Translations under genes and position numbers: made by a program
In this document: piece after piece, positions 1 through 10,167 of the stretch
How the letters are laid out: every line of letters starts with the position of its first letter
Numbering within the stretch: the stretch's first letter is position 1
Notes under the pieces: model-generated
What the model was told of the DNA's origin: nothing
The model's database searches: none
What the model saw: the letters and a program-made list of their open reading frames with translations, nothing else
NCBI GenBank assembly: GCA_905616465.1
Contig: CAJQSX010000002.1
Span: 88,955 to 152,954 of the forward strand
Source of the DNA: an uncultured Candidatus Pelagibacter sp.
Lineage (GTDB): Bacteria; Pseudomonadota; Alphaproteobacteria; Pelagibacterales; Pelagibacteraceae
Length of the DNA stretch: 64,000 bases
Reading direction: 5' to 3'

Positions 1-689
1 TTATCTTTTTTTATTAAAACTTTAGCTAGCAAAGCAACATCTTCTACCGTCCTACCAAAAACCCCTATATGGTCTAACTTCTCAGAAGTTTTTAAAACAC
101 CATTTCGAGAAATTAATCCATAAGTTGGTTTATATCCAACAATTCCACAATAAGATGCTGGTCGAATAATTGACCCTCCTGTTTGAGATCCAATTGAAAG
201 TGGAGCCATTAACGATGCAACAGATGCCGCTGATCCACTTGAGGAACCACCAGGTGTTCTTGTATTATCATGTGGATTGGTAGTTTTTGAGGGACCAAGA
301 TAAGCAAGTTCAGAGGTTGTCGTTTTACCCATTACAATTGCACCAGCCGAAAGTAGTAAATCAACTATTTCTGCATTTTGAGAATAAGATTTTCCTTTTC
401 TAATTGATGTCCCACACTCAGTAGGCATATCTACTGTTCCAATAATATCTTTTAGGGCAACTGGTATTCCGTGTAATAGTCCTATTGGTTTTCCAGATCG
501 TCTATATTCATCTGCCTCTGCAGCTTTTTCTAACAAAATTTTTTTATCAAAATAAACCCATGCTTTTACATCTTTTTCAAATTTATTTATTCTTTCAATA
601 TATTTTTCACAAATTTCAACAGATGTAAGTTGAGAATTCTTTATCTTAGATGCAATTTCTTCAACCTTTAATGAAAATATATCTATCAT
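1..689 (-). CDS. Amidase (amidase signature family), partial, runs off left edge
   Basis: Minus-strand reading frame from ATG at 689 stays open to position 1; contains GGSSSGSAASVASLMAPLSIGSQTGGSIIRPASYCGIVGYKPTYG, the amidase signature. Confidence 0.9.
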   Translation of the reverse strand, partial: MIDIFSLKVEEIASKIKNSQLTSVEICEKYIERINKFEKDVKAWVYFDKKILLEKAAEADEYRRSGKPIGLLHGIPVALKDIIGTVDMPTECGTSIRKGKSYSQNAEIVDLLLSAGAIVMGKTTTSELAYLGPSKTTNPHDNTRTPGGSSSGSAASVASLMAPLSIGSQTGGSIIRPASYCGIVGYKPTYGLISRNGVLKTSEKLDHIGVFGRTVEDVALLAKVLIKKD

Positions 690-694
690 TTTTT

Positions 695-2056
695 TTAGTT
701 AGCAAACAATGTCTCTGGCAACCACAAAGCGATACCAGGAAACATATACATTAAAAACATTGCAAAAATTACTATACCCAAAAATGGCATAATTCCTGCA
801 AATATTTCCATTAATTCAACATTCGCTTTTTGAACACCTTTTAAATAGTAAGCCGACATGGCCATTGGTGGAGTTAAAAAAGATGTCTGTAAATTTAATG
901 CAATTAACATCGCAAAGAAATAGGGGTTAACATCAAATACTTCTAGTAATGGCAAAAATATTGGGACAAATATAATTAAAATTTCTGTCCACTCTAGTGG
1001 CCAACCTAAAAGAAAAATTATTATTTGTGTAATTATTAAAAATTGCCAAGTAGTAATGTTTATTGATGTAAAGAATTGCTCAAAAACTTCATGACCTCCT
1101 AAGTAAGAAAATACTGATGAAAAAGTCCAAGAACCAATAAACAACCACATAATCATTGCTGTAGTTTTTGCTGTTAAAAAAACTGACTCTTTAAAACTTT
1201 TCCATTTTAAAGTTTTATAAAACCAAGATAAAAGTATAGCACCAAAAGCACCTGCCGCAGCTGCCTCTGCTGGAGTGGCTATACCTGCTAAAATTGTTCC
1301 AAGAACTAACATTATTAATCCAAATAAAGGTACAAAAGAAACTAACACTTCTTTTAAAATTTCTGCTCGTGGTGGAATATCTTCTGCTTTAGGTTTTGGT
1401 GCAATAGAAGGGTCCATCCAAGCTCTAAAAATTGCATAAGAAATATATAAACTTGACAACAGTAATCCTGGAAAAATTGCAGCAGCAAACAACCTTAGTG
1501 GGGATAGTTGTGCAATTACAGAATACACAATTAACATAATACTTGGTGGTATTAAAATTCCTAGACATCCACCTGCACAAATTACACCCGATGCAAATTT
1601 TTTGTCATATCCCGCTTTAACCATTGCTGGCCATGCAAGTAATCCCATTAGAGTTACAACGGCACCAATAATTCCTGTTGCTGTTGAAAACAAAGTGCAC
1701 GTAATTAATGCAGCTACTGCCATTGACCCAGGAAGTCTATGGGCCGCTAACCTGATTGCAAAAAATAATTTTGAAACTATTCCAGCTCTTTCGACTAGAT
1801 AACCCATAAATAAAAATAATGGTACAGCAGTGAGAACATTATTATCCATAACTGTGTAGGTATTTTGAACAAATAGTTGAAATATCCTATTGTCAAATAA
1901 ATGCTCCATTACTGATGGATCATAAAAAGCATAATAACCAAAGCCTATACCCATTGCCATTAACGTAAATGCAATTGGAAACCCTAACAAAACAGCAAAT
2001 AAAAATAATCCCATCATTAGAATTGCAACTTCAGGATTTGTTAAACTAAATAACAT
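695..2056 (-). CDS. dctM: TRAP transporter large permease (DctM family)
   Basis: 453 aa hydrophobic protein with DctM-like motifs (GFPIAFTLM, CAGGCLGILIPPSIMLIVY); adjacent to DctQ- and DctP-like genes. Confidence 0.92.
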   Translation of the reverse strand: MLFSLTNPEVAILMMGLFLFAVLLGFPIAFTLMAMGIGFGYYAFYDPSVMEHLFDNRIFQLFVQNTYTVMDNNVLTAVPLFLFMGYLVERAGIVSKLFFAIRLAAHRLPGSMAVAALITCTLFSTATGIIGAVVTLMGLLAWPAMVKAGYDKKFASGVICAGGCLGILIPPSIMLIVYSVIAQLSPLRLFAAAIFPGLLLSSLYISYAIFRAWMDPSIAPKPKAEDIPPRAEILKEVLVSFVPLFGLIMLVLGTILAGIATPAEAAAAGAFGAILLSWFYKTLKWKSFKESVFLTAKTTAMIMWLFIGSWTFSSVFSYLGGHEVFEQFFTSINITTWQFLIITQIIIFLLGWPLEWTEILIIFVPIFLPLLEVFDVNPYFFAMLIALNLQTSFLTPPMAMSAYYLKGVQKANVELMEIFAGIMPFLGIVIFAMFLMYMFPGIALWLPETLFAN

Positions 2057-2633
2057 CTTTTTGATCCTCGTCTTGAGCCGTTCTCATTAAAATTTTTTCT
2101 GTTTCTTCTGCAACAACCATTCTTGCTGGCCAATGCCCAGTTTGAATACATATTACTGATCTGAATACTTCACTAATTCCTTGAATAATCAATAAGACAC
2201 CTGCAGCAGGTATCATCGATTTTACCATATAAATTTGTATTTGAGCTGGACTACTCCAGCTAGTTTCTTTTATTTTCCAAGCTAGGGCCGCATATTCATA
2301 TCCATAAAATGCTAATGCTATAACCCCCGGAAAAAAGAAGATAAAATAAAGTACTAAATCTATCCAGCCTTGTATCGTTGGTTTAAATAATCTGTAAATG
2401 ACATCACCCCTGACATGAGACTCTGTTGCTAAACAATAAGCACCTGACATCATAAGTATTGCACCATACATCTGCATACTAAAATCAAAGTTCCATAATG
2501 TTGGTTTGTTAAAAACATAAGCCATTACAACTTCATAAACAGTACCGCCCATTAAAATAACAATGCACCACGAAAAAGCTTTACCCATTGAGGTGCTAAG
2601 GGTGTCTGCAAATTTAATGAAGATTCTCATCAT
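2046..2633 (-). CDS. dctQ: TRAP transporter small permease (DctQ family)
   Basis: 195 aa membrane protein overlapping the dctM start; VRGDVIYRL-type DctQ motif. Confidence 0.88.
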   Translation of the reverse strand: MMRIFIKFADTLSTSMGKAFSWCIVILMGGTVYEVVMAYVFNKPTLWNFDFSMQMYGAILMMSGAYCLATESHVRGDVIYRLFKPTIQGWIDLVLYFIFFFPGVIALAFYGYEYAALAWKIKETSWSSPAQIQIYMVKSMIPAAGVLLIIQGISEVFRSVICIQTGHWPARMVVAEETEKILMRTAQDEDQKDVI

Positions 2634-2667
2634 ATTTTTTTAAAATATACTAGATCTAAACAAAAAA

Positions 2668-2692
2668 AAAGGGGGTTTTTAAACCCCCTTCT
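2668..2692 (-). terminator. Intrinsic terminator/attenuator between dctP and dctQ
   Basis: aagggggttt-tt-aaaccccctt hairpin (2669-2690) followed on the minus strand by a T-run (plus-strand caaaaaaaaa at 2661-2670). Confidence 0.75.
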
Positions 2693-2713
2693 TTTAAAAT
2701 TATTTAAAGTTAC

Positions 2714-3898
2714 TTAGATTTTAACTTTTCCGATTGGACCAAACTCATTTTCATAAGCTAATTTGTAGTTCGGTTGATTCATCAACAGATACTTCATTGT
2801 TCTCTTAGCGTATGCTTTTTGGGAGTCTATAACCTTCTTGAAGAAAGCATCTTTACCAGAAAACTCAGCAACAATTTTATCCCAACCTTTTAACTGTTCA
2901 GATAAAATAGCATCAGATGTTTGATAAACATTAACCTTATGCTCATTCATCAATTTAGCTAAGTCAGTAGAATATCTAACTAGCGCTTTGAAGTAGTTAT
3001 CTGAGTTTGCAGCATAAGCAGCATTTTTCAAGATAGCTTGGTGAGCAGGTGAAAGGCTTTTCAGTTTCTTGGTATTCATAGGAATTTCAAACATCTCCTG
3101 AGATTGATGAAAACTTCCTAAGTGATAATGTTTAGAAACATCTTGCATTCCAAACTGTGAGTCTGATGTTGGATTGTTAAACTCTGCAGCATCAATCAAA
3201 CCAGTTTTCATTGCTGGTTGAATTTCACCACCCGGTAATTGTCTTACAACCATTCCCATAGCAGTTAAAACGTTAGTCGCTAGACCAACTGTTCTATACT
3301 TCATACCTTTAACATCAGATACTTTAGTTACATTCTTTTTGAACCAACCAAAAGGTTGTGCTGGCATAGGCATATGAAAGAAACCAGTGTATTCAAATCC
3401 AACACTAGCTACTGCTTCTTCATATAATTTTCTTCCTCCACCATACTCCATCCATCCCATTACTTCTTGAGATGACATTCCGTATGAAGGTCCAGTTCCA
3501 AAAAGGGAAGCAGCGGCATTTTTACCATACCAGTATGCTGTCACCCAGTGACCCATATCAACTACGCCTGAACTTACTGCTTGTCCAATTTCTGAAGTTT
3601 TTACAATTGCTCCAACTGGCTGAAGATCAATTTTAAGCGATCCACCAGACATGTCGCTAACCATTTTACAATAGTCACCAGCCATTTCATAAAAGATATT
3701 AGCGCCTGAAGGCCAAGCTGCTTGCATCTTTAGTGTAACGTGTCCATCTGCTCTAACAATGTTTGGCATTGCAACTGTTGCTGCTGCAACTGCACCAGCT
3801 TTAGCAGCAGTTTTAAAGAACTTACGTCTTGAAGATGTTTTAATCTTCAATGATTTATTTTCTTTTGTCATTATTTCTCCTGTTACGTTAATTAACAT
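2714..3898 (-). CDS. dctP: TRAP transporter solute-binding protein (DctP family) with Tat-like signal
   Basis: SSRRKFFKTAAKAGAVAAATVAMPNIVRA signal sequence; DctP-like body (QAAWPSGANIFYEMAGDYCKMV...). A downstream ATG (MTKENKSL) is the more likely start. Confidence 0.9.
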   Translation of the reverse strand: MLINVTGEIMTKENKSLKIKTSSRRKFFKTAAKAGAVAAATVAMPNIVRADGHVTLKMQAAWPSGANIFYEMAGDYCKMVSDMSGGSLKIDLQPVGAIVKTSEIGQAVSSGVVDMGHWVTAYWYGKNAAASLFGTGPSYGMSSQEVMGWMEYGGGRKLYEEAVASVGFEYTGFFHMPMPAQPFGWFKKNVTKVSDVKGMKYRTVGLATNVLTAMGMVVRQLPGGEIQPAMKTGLIDAAEFNNPTSDSQFGMQDVSKHYHLGSFHQSQEMFEIPMNTKKLKSLSPAHQAILKNAAYAANSDNYFKALVRYSTDLAKLMNEHKVNVYQTSDAILSEQLKGWDKIVAEFSGKDAFFKKVIDSQKAYAKRTMKYLLMNQPNYKLAYENEFGPIGKVKI

Positions 3899-3995
3899 TA
3901 CCAGTTAAATATACTTAGCTAAGAGAGTCCATAGTCAAAGTGACATAGATAGTTTTTAATTCAATCCCTAGTAGAATAATCTTAATTATTTATTA

Positions 3996-4949
3996 TTAAT
4001 TCACTTTATTTTTACAGTTTCCTGTTTTAAAAAATTCATAAATATTATCAATTGCTAAATTTGCCATTGCAATCCTTGTATGTTTTGTTGCACTTCCGAG
4101 ATGTGGTAAAATGAAAACACTCTTTATTTTTAGATAGCCTGGGTTTAAATTTGGCTCACCCTTATAAACATCAAGCCCTGCTGCAAAAATTTTTTTTTTA
4201 TTTAATGCATCTATTAAGGCCACATCATCAACAATGTCTCCACGTGCTACATTCGTAATAACTGCACCTGTTGGAAAATATTCTAACGTTTCTTTATTAA
4301 TTAAATTTTCTGTCTCTTTAGTTGCAGGACAACAAATTGATAATACATCTGAAACTTCAAAAAGACTTCTTAAGCTGTCATGGTAAATGGCACCTTGTTC
4401 TTTTTCTACGCTAAGTTTTGATCTATTATGATAGTGAATAATCATTCCTAAAGATTTTGCTATTGCTGCAATTTTTTGTCCTATTCTTCCCATTCCCAAA
4501 ATTCCAAGTCTTGTTCCTGTTAATTGTTTTCCTATTAAATAGTCTGCAGACCATTTCCAATTACTTTCTTTTGCACTTTGAATTCCTTCCGATACTCTTC
4601 TGCATGCGCCTAATATTAAGAGTATTCCAATTTCAGCTGTCGCATCTGATAAAACTTCAGGAGTATTTGTAACTGCAATGCCTTTTTTTTTTGCTGCCTC
4701 TAAATCTATATTACCAAAACCAACCGCAAAGTTAGAAATTACTTTTATAGTGTTTGGTAATTTATTTATCATCTCCTCATCCATTTTATCTGTAAGAGAG
4801 GTTAAAACAGCTTCGCAGCCTTGACTCATTTCTATTACTTTTGCTCGAGAATATAGCTCATCATTTGAATTGAGTTTTGCCTCAAAAATTTTTGTTGCCT
4901 TGTCTTCACTGTCTTTAATTAATTTCCGTGTAATTAAAATTTTTTTCAT
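3996..4949 (-). CDS. D-isomer-specific 2-hydroxyacid dehydrogenase (NAD-binding)
   Basis: GILGMGRIGQKIAAIAKSLGM Rossmann motif and NVARGDIVDDVALIDAL signature. Confidence 0.92.
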   Translation of the reverse strand: MKKILITRKLIKDSEDKATKIFEAKLNSNDELYSRAKVIEMSQGCEAVLTSLTDKMDEEMINKLPNTIKVISNFAVGFGNIDLEAAKKKGIAVTNTPEVLSDATAEIGILLILGACRRVSEGIQSAKESNWKWSADYLIGKQLTGTRLGILGMGRIGQKIAAIAKSLGMIIHYHNRSKLSVEKEQGAIYHDSLRSLFEVSDVLSICCPATKETENLINKETLEYFPTGAVITNVARGDIVDDVALIDALNKKKIFAAGLDVYKGEPNLNPGYLKIKSVFILPHLGSATKHTRIAMANLAIDNIYEFFKTGNCKNKVN

Positions 4950-4963
4950 TTATCTTTTTTTGA

Positions 4964-6337
4964 TTAATCTAAATCAAAGATTTTGCCCGGATTCATAATA
5001 TTATTACTATCCAAACTTATCTTTATTGACTTCATTACAGAAATATTATCAGGGTGTTCTTTTAGTAGATAGTGTTTTTTTTGCAATCCAATACCATGCT
5101 CTCCTGTTATTGTGCCTTCTAGTTCAAGAGCCTTACTAATAAGATCATCACTATATTGTCTAATTTTTTTTTGTTTCTCTTTATCGTTTGGATCAAATAA
5201 AATTATTGAATGAAAATTACCATCACCAACATGTCCTACCATAGGAGCAATTAAGTCATGTTTTTTTACTTCTTTTTCAGCCCAAGAAATACACTCAACT
5301 AAATTAGAAATTGGAACACAAACATCTGTTGAGTATACTTTCATGTTATTTCCTAAGGCTTTAACAGACCAATAAACATCATGTCTTGCCTGCCATAACT
5401 TATTCCTCTCCTCTAGCGACTCTGCCCATTTAAAATCTCCACCTTTGTTATTTTTAGATAATTCTTCAACTAGTTTTATTGCTTCTTTATTTGAGCTTTC
5501 ACTTCCATGAAATTCGAAAAACAATGTTGGAGACGCTTTTATGTTTTCTAATTTAGAATACTTTATGCTTATTTCCATCTGATCTTTATTTAGCATTTCT
5601 ATTCTAGCAATGGGTATTCCGTATTGTATTACCTCTTGGGCTGTTTGAACCGCTGAATCTAAATCTGGAAAATAACAAACGGCACTCATTATACTTTCCG
5701 GTATTGGAGACAATCTTACTTGTACCTCTGTGATTACTCCAAGAGTTCCCTCAGAACCTATAAATAAATTTGTTAAATTGTAACCTGCAGAAGATTTTTT
5801 TGTCCTCGCACCTGTTTTAATTATCTCCCCATTAGCAAGCACAACTGTTAAACCTGATATTACAGTTCTCATTGTTCCATATTTAACAGCCATAGTTCCA
5901 GATGCTGAAGTTGATGCCATTCCACCAATTGCAGCGTCCGCTCCCGGGTCAATTGGAAAGAACACTCCATCTTCTCTTAGGTGTTCATTTAACTGTTTTC
6001 TAGTAACGTTTGCTTGAACTCTACAATCAAAATCTGCAGCATTAACATTTAAAATTTTATTCATTTTTTCTAATGAAATTGTAATACCATTTGAATTTCC
6101 AACAACATTTCCTTCTAAAGATGTGCCTGTACCAAAAGGTACTACAGGGATTTTGTGATTGTTACATAGTTTAAGAATTTTTGAAACTTCTTCATTTGTT
6201 TCTGGAAAAACAACTGCTTTAGATAAAACTGGTTCATAAGTATCTTCACCTCTTGCATAATTAGCTCTTATAGATTCTGAGGTTGAAAATCTTTCATTGA
6301 AAATTTTTTTTAATTCATTATGTACTAATTCATTCAT
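4964..6337 (-). CDS. FAD-binding oxidase, GlcD/D-lactate dehydrogenase family
   Basis: VVPFGTGTSLEGNVVG FAD-binding motif and C-terminal GEHGIGLQKKHYL, MNPGKIFDL. Confidence 0.92.
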   Translation of the reverse strand: MNELVHNELKKIFNERFSTSESIRANYARGEDTYEPVLSKAVVFPETNEEVSKILKLCNNHKIPVVPFGTGTSLEGNVVGNSNGITISLEKMNKILNVNAADFDCRVQANVTRKQLNEHLREDGVFFPIDPGADAAIGGMASTSASGTMAVKYGTMRTVISGLTVVLANGEIIKTGARTKKSSAGYNLTNLFIGSEGTLGVITEVQVRLSPIPESIMSAVCYFPDLDSAVQTAQEVIQYGIPIARIEMLNKDQMEISIKYSKLENIKASPTLFFEFHGSESSNKEAIKLVEELSKNNKGGDFKWAESLEERNKLWQARHDVYWSVKALGNNMKVYSTDVCVPISNLVECISWAEKEVKKHDLIAPMVGHVGDGNFHSIILFDPNDKEKQKKIRQYSDDLISKALELEGTITGEHGIGLQKKHYLLKEHPDNISVMKSIKISLDSNNIMNPGKIFDLD

Positions 6338-6374
6338 AGGTGAATATTAGTAAAAAAATTTTAAAAAATATAGC

Positions 6375-7541
6375 TTATTTAGAGAGCATTTTCTTAAGAT
6401 TTTCTAATGCATTGGAGATATTATCTTGTGAACATGCAAAACTAAACCTTACATAATCACCAGAAGTTTTTCCAAAAGCTGTACCTGGCACTATTGCAAC
6501 TCCTGCTTCATGCATTGCTTTTTTGCAAAATTCAGCACCATTCATTCCAGTTCCAATGACTTTAGGAAATGCATAAAAGGCTCCACCAGGTAAACTGCAC
6601 TCTATGCCAGGTAAATTATTTAGACCTTCATGAATTAACTTCCTTCTTACAGTAAATTCTTTCATCATTTCATTAATTGAATCATCTGGGCCATCTAACG
6701 CTGCAATACCTGCAAATTGAGAAGCTGCATTTACACAAGAAACACTATTTATTAAAAGTTTATTTACATGTGGTACCAGTTCTTTAGGCCAAAAACTCCA
6801 TCCTAGTCTCCAACCGGTCATTGAATATGCTTTGCTCCACCCTTCTAAAATAATTAATCTTTCTCTTAATTCTGGATAATTAAAAAATGATGGCATCTCT
6901 TTATTGTCAAAGATTTGTCTACTGTAAATCTCATCACTCAAAATAGTTACGTGTGGATATTTTTTTAAACCTTCAGCCAATACATCAATAACGGATTTTT
7001 CTACAAAACTTCCAGTTGGATTATTTGGGTTAATTAATATTAATAATCTAGTTTTATCAGTAATAAGTGATAAAATTTTCTTTGGATTTAATTTTAAGTC
7101 TTTATCTTCCGTCAAATCATAAGGTACAGAAGTTGAACCTGTATAATTAATCATTGATTCATAAATTGGAAAAGCAGGAGTTGGGTGAATTATTTCCGCA
7201 CCTGGTTCACCAAAACATTGAATTGCATAACTCATTGTTGGTTTTCCACCTGGCATGATTAAAATTCTCTCAAAATCAATATCAACACTGTAACGTTTTT
7301 TAATCCATCTAGTTACAGCCTGTCTACATTCTGGAATTCCATTAGACATTACATATCCGTGATGACCATCATCTAGAGCTTTTTTTGCTGCTTCAACTAT
7401 ATGTTTTGGCGTTTTAAAATCTGGCTGGCCCAATCCCATATGGATCATTGGGTTCCCTTTAGCTTCTAATGCTTTAGCTTCAGCTAAAACCGTGAATGCA
7501 GATTCTGTTCCTAAATTTTCTAAATTTTTTGCAAGTTTCAT
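6375..7541 (-). CDS. Pyridoxal-phosphate-dependent aminotransferase (class I/II)
   Basis: INPNNPTG motif and SKAYSMTGWRLGW PLP-lysine motif. Confidence 0.93.
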   Translation of the reverse strand: MKLAKNLENLGTESAFTVLAEAKALEAKGNPMIHMGLGQPDFKTPKHIVEAAKKALDDGHHGYVMSNGIPECRQAVTRWIKKRYSVDIDFERILIMPGGKPTMSYAIQCFGEPGAEIIHPTPAFPIYESMINYTGSTSVPYDLTEDKDLKLNPKKILSLITDKTRLLILINPNNPTGSFVEKSVIDVLAEGLKKYPHVTILSDEIYSRQIFDNKEMPSFFNYPELRERLIILEGWSKAYSMTGWRLGWSFWPKELVPHVNKLLINSVSCVNAASQFAGIAALDGPDDSINEMMKEFTVRRKLIHEGLNNLPGIECSLPGGAFYAFPKVIGTGMNGAEFCKKAMHEAGVAIVPGTAFGKTSGDYVRFSFACSQDNISNALENLKKMLSK

Positions 7542-7602
7542 TTAATTTAATCTTTCTTATTTTTTATAAGTTAATTTTGAGCTATTCAGTCTTTTAAATT
7601 CA

Positions 7603-8754
7603 CTATTTTCTAAATCTTAAATTACTTCTATTTAAGTCACTTATTTTGGTGCATCCCATTAATTTCATGTCTCTCACTAACTCAGCTTTATACTTTTCAA
7701 TAGCCCTCTCCACACCTGCTTGTCCCCCGGCAGCTAAAGCATAAAGATACAGTCTTCCTCCTGAACATGCTTTTGCACCTAATGATAACGCTTTAAGCAT
7801 ATGAGTTCCCCTATGAATTCCACCTTCACATATCACATCTAGCTTGTCCCCTACGGCATCAACAATTTCTGCAAGTTGATCAAAGGGGGATCTTGATCCA
7901 TCAAGTTGTCTTCCACCATGATTTGAAACCATTATGCCCGTACATCCAATATCAACGGCTCTCTTTGCATCCTCAACACTCATCACTCCTTTTAGCGCAA
8001 AATGACCACCCCATTGAGAACAAAGTTTTTCAGCATCCTTCCAATTCATGGATTGATCCAACATTGTAGAAAAGTAATTTCCAATTGAGGTATTGGTGTC
8101 GGTACCCTCTTTGACATGATCTTGAAGATGGGGTAACTCAAACTTACCTTTTGTTAAATAATTTATCCCCCACATTGGCTTGGTGGCAAAACTAAATAAA
8201 CTTGATAATGTTAACTTTGGAGGAGATGTAAAACCTGTCCTCAAATCTCTCTCACGATTTCCCCCAGTTATTGTATCTACTGTTAAAGCCATAACATCAA
8301 ATTTAGCTGCTTTAGCTCTCTCTAAACAAGAATCATTTAAACCTCTGTCTTTATGAAAATAAAACTGAAACATTTTTGGAGTATCAACTATGGAAGATAT
8401 TTCTTCCACACTCACTGTTGCTAAGGCTGAAACACCAAACATGGTATTAAATTTTTGTGCAGCTTTTCCAACCGCTCTTTCACCTTCATAATGAAAAAGT
8501 CTTTGAAGTGCTGTTGGTGCAAGATAAAAAGGTAAATCTAATTTTTTTCCAAATATGGTTGTTGATAGATCAACATTCTCAACACCTCTTAAAACATTAG
8601 GAACTAGATCAACGTCATCAAAAGCATTTGTATTTCTTTGATAAGTAATTTCATCATCTGCAGCTCCGTCAATATAGTGAAAAATTGGTGAGGGTAATTT
8701 TTTTTTAGCTAGTTTTCTAAAATCACTATAATTGTGACAATCTTTTAAATTCAT
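7603..8754 (-). CDS. FMN-dependent alpha-hydroxy acid dehydrogenase (L-lactate dehydrogenase/glycolate oxidase family)
   Basis: SNHGGRQLDGSRSPFD active-site motif; KKKLPSPIFHYIDGAADDEIT N-terminus. Confidence 0.93.
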   Translation of the reverse strand: MNLKDCHNYSDFRKLAKKKLPSPIFHYIDGAADDEITYQRNTNAFDDVDLVPNVLRGVENVDLSTTIFGKKLDLPFYLAPTALQRLFHYEGERAVGKAAQKFNTMFGVSALATVSVEEISSIVDTPKMFQFYFHKDRGLNDSCLERAKAAKFDVMALTVDTITGGNRERDLRTGFTSPPKLTLSSLFSFATKPMWGINYLTKGKFELPHLQDHVKEGTDTNTSIGNYFSTMLDQSMNWKDAEKLCSQWGGHFALKGVMSVEDAKRAVDIGCTGIMVSNHGGRQLDGSRSPFDQLAEIVDAVGDKLDVICEGGIHRGTHMLKALSLGAKACSGGRLYLYALAAGGQAGVERAIEKYKAELVRDMKLMGCTKISDLNRSNLRFRK

Positions 8755-8763
8755 TAATAAATA

Positions 8764-9276
8764 TTAAAAATTTTTAATAAAATTAAGCATATAGCTATTT
8801 GCCCCAGGATTTTTGTCTCCTAGACTAGCATTAGATACGTGATTATATGAAACTCCAAAACTTGCATCATCTGAAGCTTTATAGGATAGTTGTGCTTCAG
8901 ATTTAAATTCCAAAACATGCCCTAAATCTTTACCATCACCTTCGTGATAAAGTCCTGGTGCAAAACTAGGGGTAAAAATAATTTTTTGTCCCATATCTAT
9001 ATTCCATTCAATTCCTGTATAAACATATGCTGCAGAATTTTCTGTTACGAAGCCACCTGTGATTGGAGAAACGTTTCCTAAAAAGGTATCTCTATTAAGG
9101 CTTTCATCTTGATGCTGAAATCCAACTAAATATGCACTTTGCTTTTCGTCACTAAAGTCGAAGTTGCCAGTAAAAAAATTTAATTGATCTTCATTATTCT
9201 TAATTTCCTCAGCTGCAAATAATTTGGTTGCTGAAAACAAAATAACTAAAAATAGACTTAATTTTTTAAAAAGCAT
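8764..9276 (-). CDS. Acyloxyacyl hydrolase / PagL-like lipid A deacylase family outer-membrane protein
   Basis: Signal peptide and C-terminal FGVSYNHVSNASLGDKNPGANSYMLNFIKNF (PagL-like HxSN pattern). Confidence 0.75.
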   Translation of the reverse strand: MLFKKLSLFLVILFSATKLFAAEEIKNNEDQLNFFTGNFDFSDEKQSAYLVGFQHQDESLNRDTFLGNVSPITGGFVTENSAAYVYTGIEWNIDMGQKIIFTPSFAPGLYHEGDGKDLGHVLEFKSEAQLSYKASDDASFGVSYNHVSNASLGDKNPGANSYMLNFIKNF

Positions 9277-9292
9277 TACTATTACTAACAGA

Positions 9293-9658
9293 TTATTTTT
9301 TAATGTTTATTAATTTTTTTAAAATTATTACACCCCCAAATAAGAAGGTCAATAGAGGCATAAACCACAAAAAATATGTGTTTTTATTGAATTGAGGGTC
9401 GTACAGTATCCACTCACCATATTTTTTGGTTAAAAATTTGTAAATTTGATCTTCAGTAAAACCTTCATTAATTTTATTTTTTACAACTACCTTTAAGCTA
9501 ATGGCAAATTCAGAATCAGAGTCATAAACTGACTGACCTTGGCAAATCAAGCATCTTAGGTTTTTAGCAATTTTGTTTTGAAGCATAATTTCATCTGCTT
9601 TTAATAAATTGAAATTAAATAATATTGTAATAACTAAAAAAAAATTTAAAAACTTCAT
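9293..9658 (-). CDS. ccmH: Cytochrome c-type biogenesis protein CcmH
   Basis: LRCLICQGQSVYDSDSEFA (LRCxxC motif); in a ccm cluster. Confidence 0.93.
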   Translation of the reverse strand: MKFLNFFLVITILFNFNLLKADEIMLQNKIAKNLRCLICQGQSVYDSDSEFAISLKVVVKNKINEGFTEDQIYKFLTKKYGEWILYDPQFNKNTYFLWFMPLLTFLFGGVIILKKLINIKK

Positions 9659-10167
9659 TCTATATAATTTTCAATTTCATCAACTAATTTTGAATTAAGT
9701 GGACCAATATATTTTTTTATTATTTTATTTTCATAAATTAAAAAGGTTTCTGGTACACCATATGCACCCCATTCTATTGCTTTTGTTCCATCTCTATCAA
9801 GCAATATTGTTGAATAAGGGTTGCCTAATTCATTAATAAATTTCTCAGCATTATTTAGATTATCTTTATAATTTAAACCTATAATTTCTATTTTCTCACT
9901 TTTGGCTAAATTTATTAAAAATGGATGCTCATCCCTACATGGTACACACCATGAGGCCCAAATATTTAATAAATAAAACTTATTTTTATTAAAAATATCC
10001 TTTGAATTAAGAGTTTTTTTTTTGATTAAGGTTTCAGAGGCAAATTCTGGAATACTTTTTATTTCTGTATTTGGAGTATATGAGTTTGGATTGTTTAATC
10101 CTCTATAAAAGATTACAAAAATAAAAATAAAAATAACAAGCAGAAGATAAATTATTCTATTTTTCAT
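9655..10167 (-). CDS. ccmG: Thiol:disulfide interchange protein DsbE/CcmG
   Basis: NIWASWCVPCRDEHP thioredoxin-like CXXC motif and GVPETFLI. Confidence 0.93.
   Translation of the reverse strand: MKNRIIYLLLVIFIFIFVIFYRGLNNPNSYTPNTEIKSIPEFASETLIKKKTLNSKDIFNKNKFYLLNIWASWCVPCRDEHPFLINLAKSEKIEIIGLNYKDNLNNAEKFINELGNPYSTILLDRDGTKAIEWGAYGVPETFLIYENKIIKKYIGPLNSKLVDEIENYIE

Noticed and set aside
1602-1802. Plus-strand 66-aa ORF inside dctM
   Set aside because: Antisense to a well-supported coding region; the same applies to the small antisense ORFs at 4457, 10680, 16893, 17299, 19803, 26703, 30215, 32945, 42982, 46236, 50041, 51552, 53653, 56934, 59575, 60270, 60582, 61119 and 61374.
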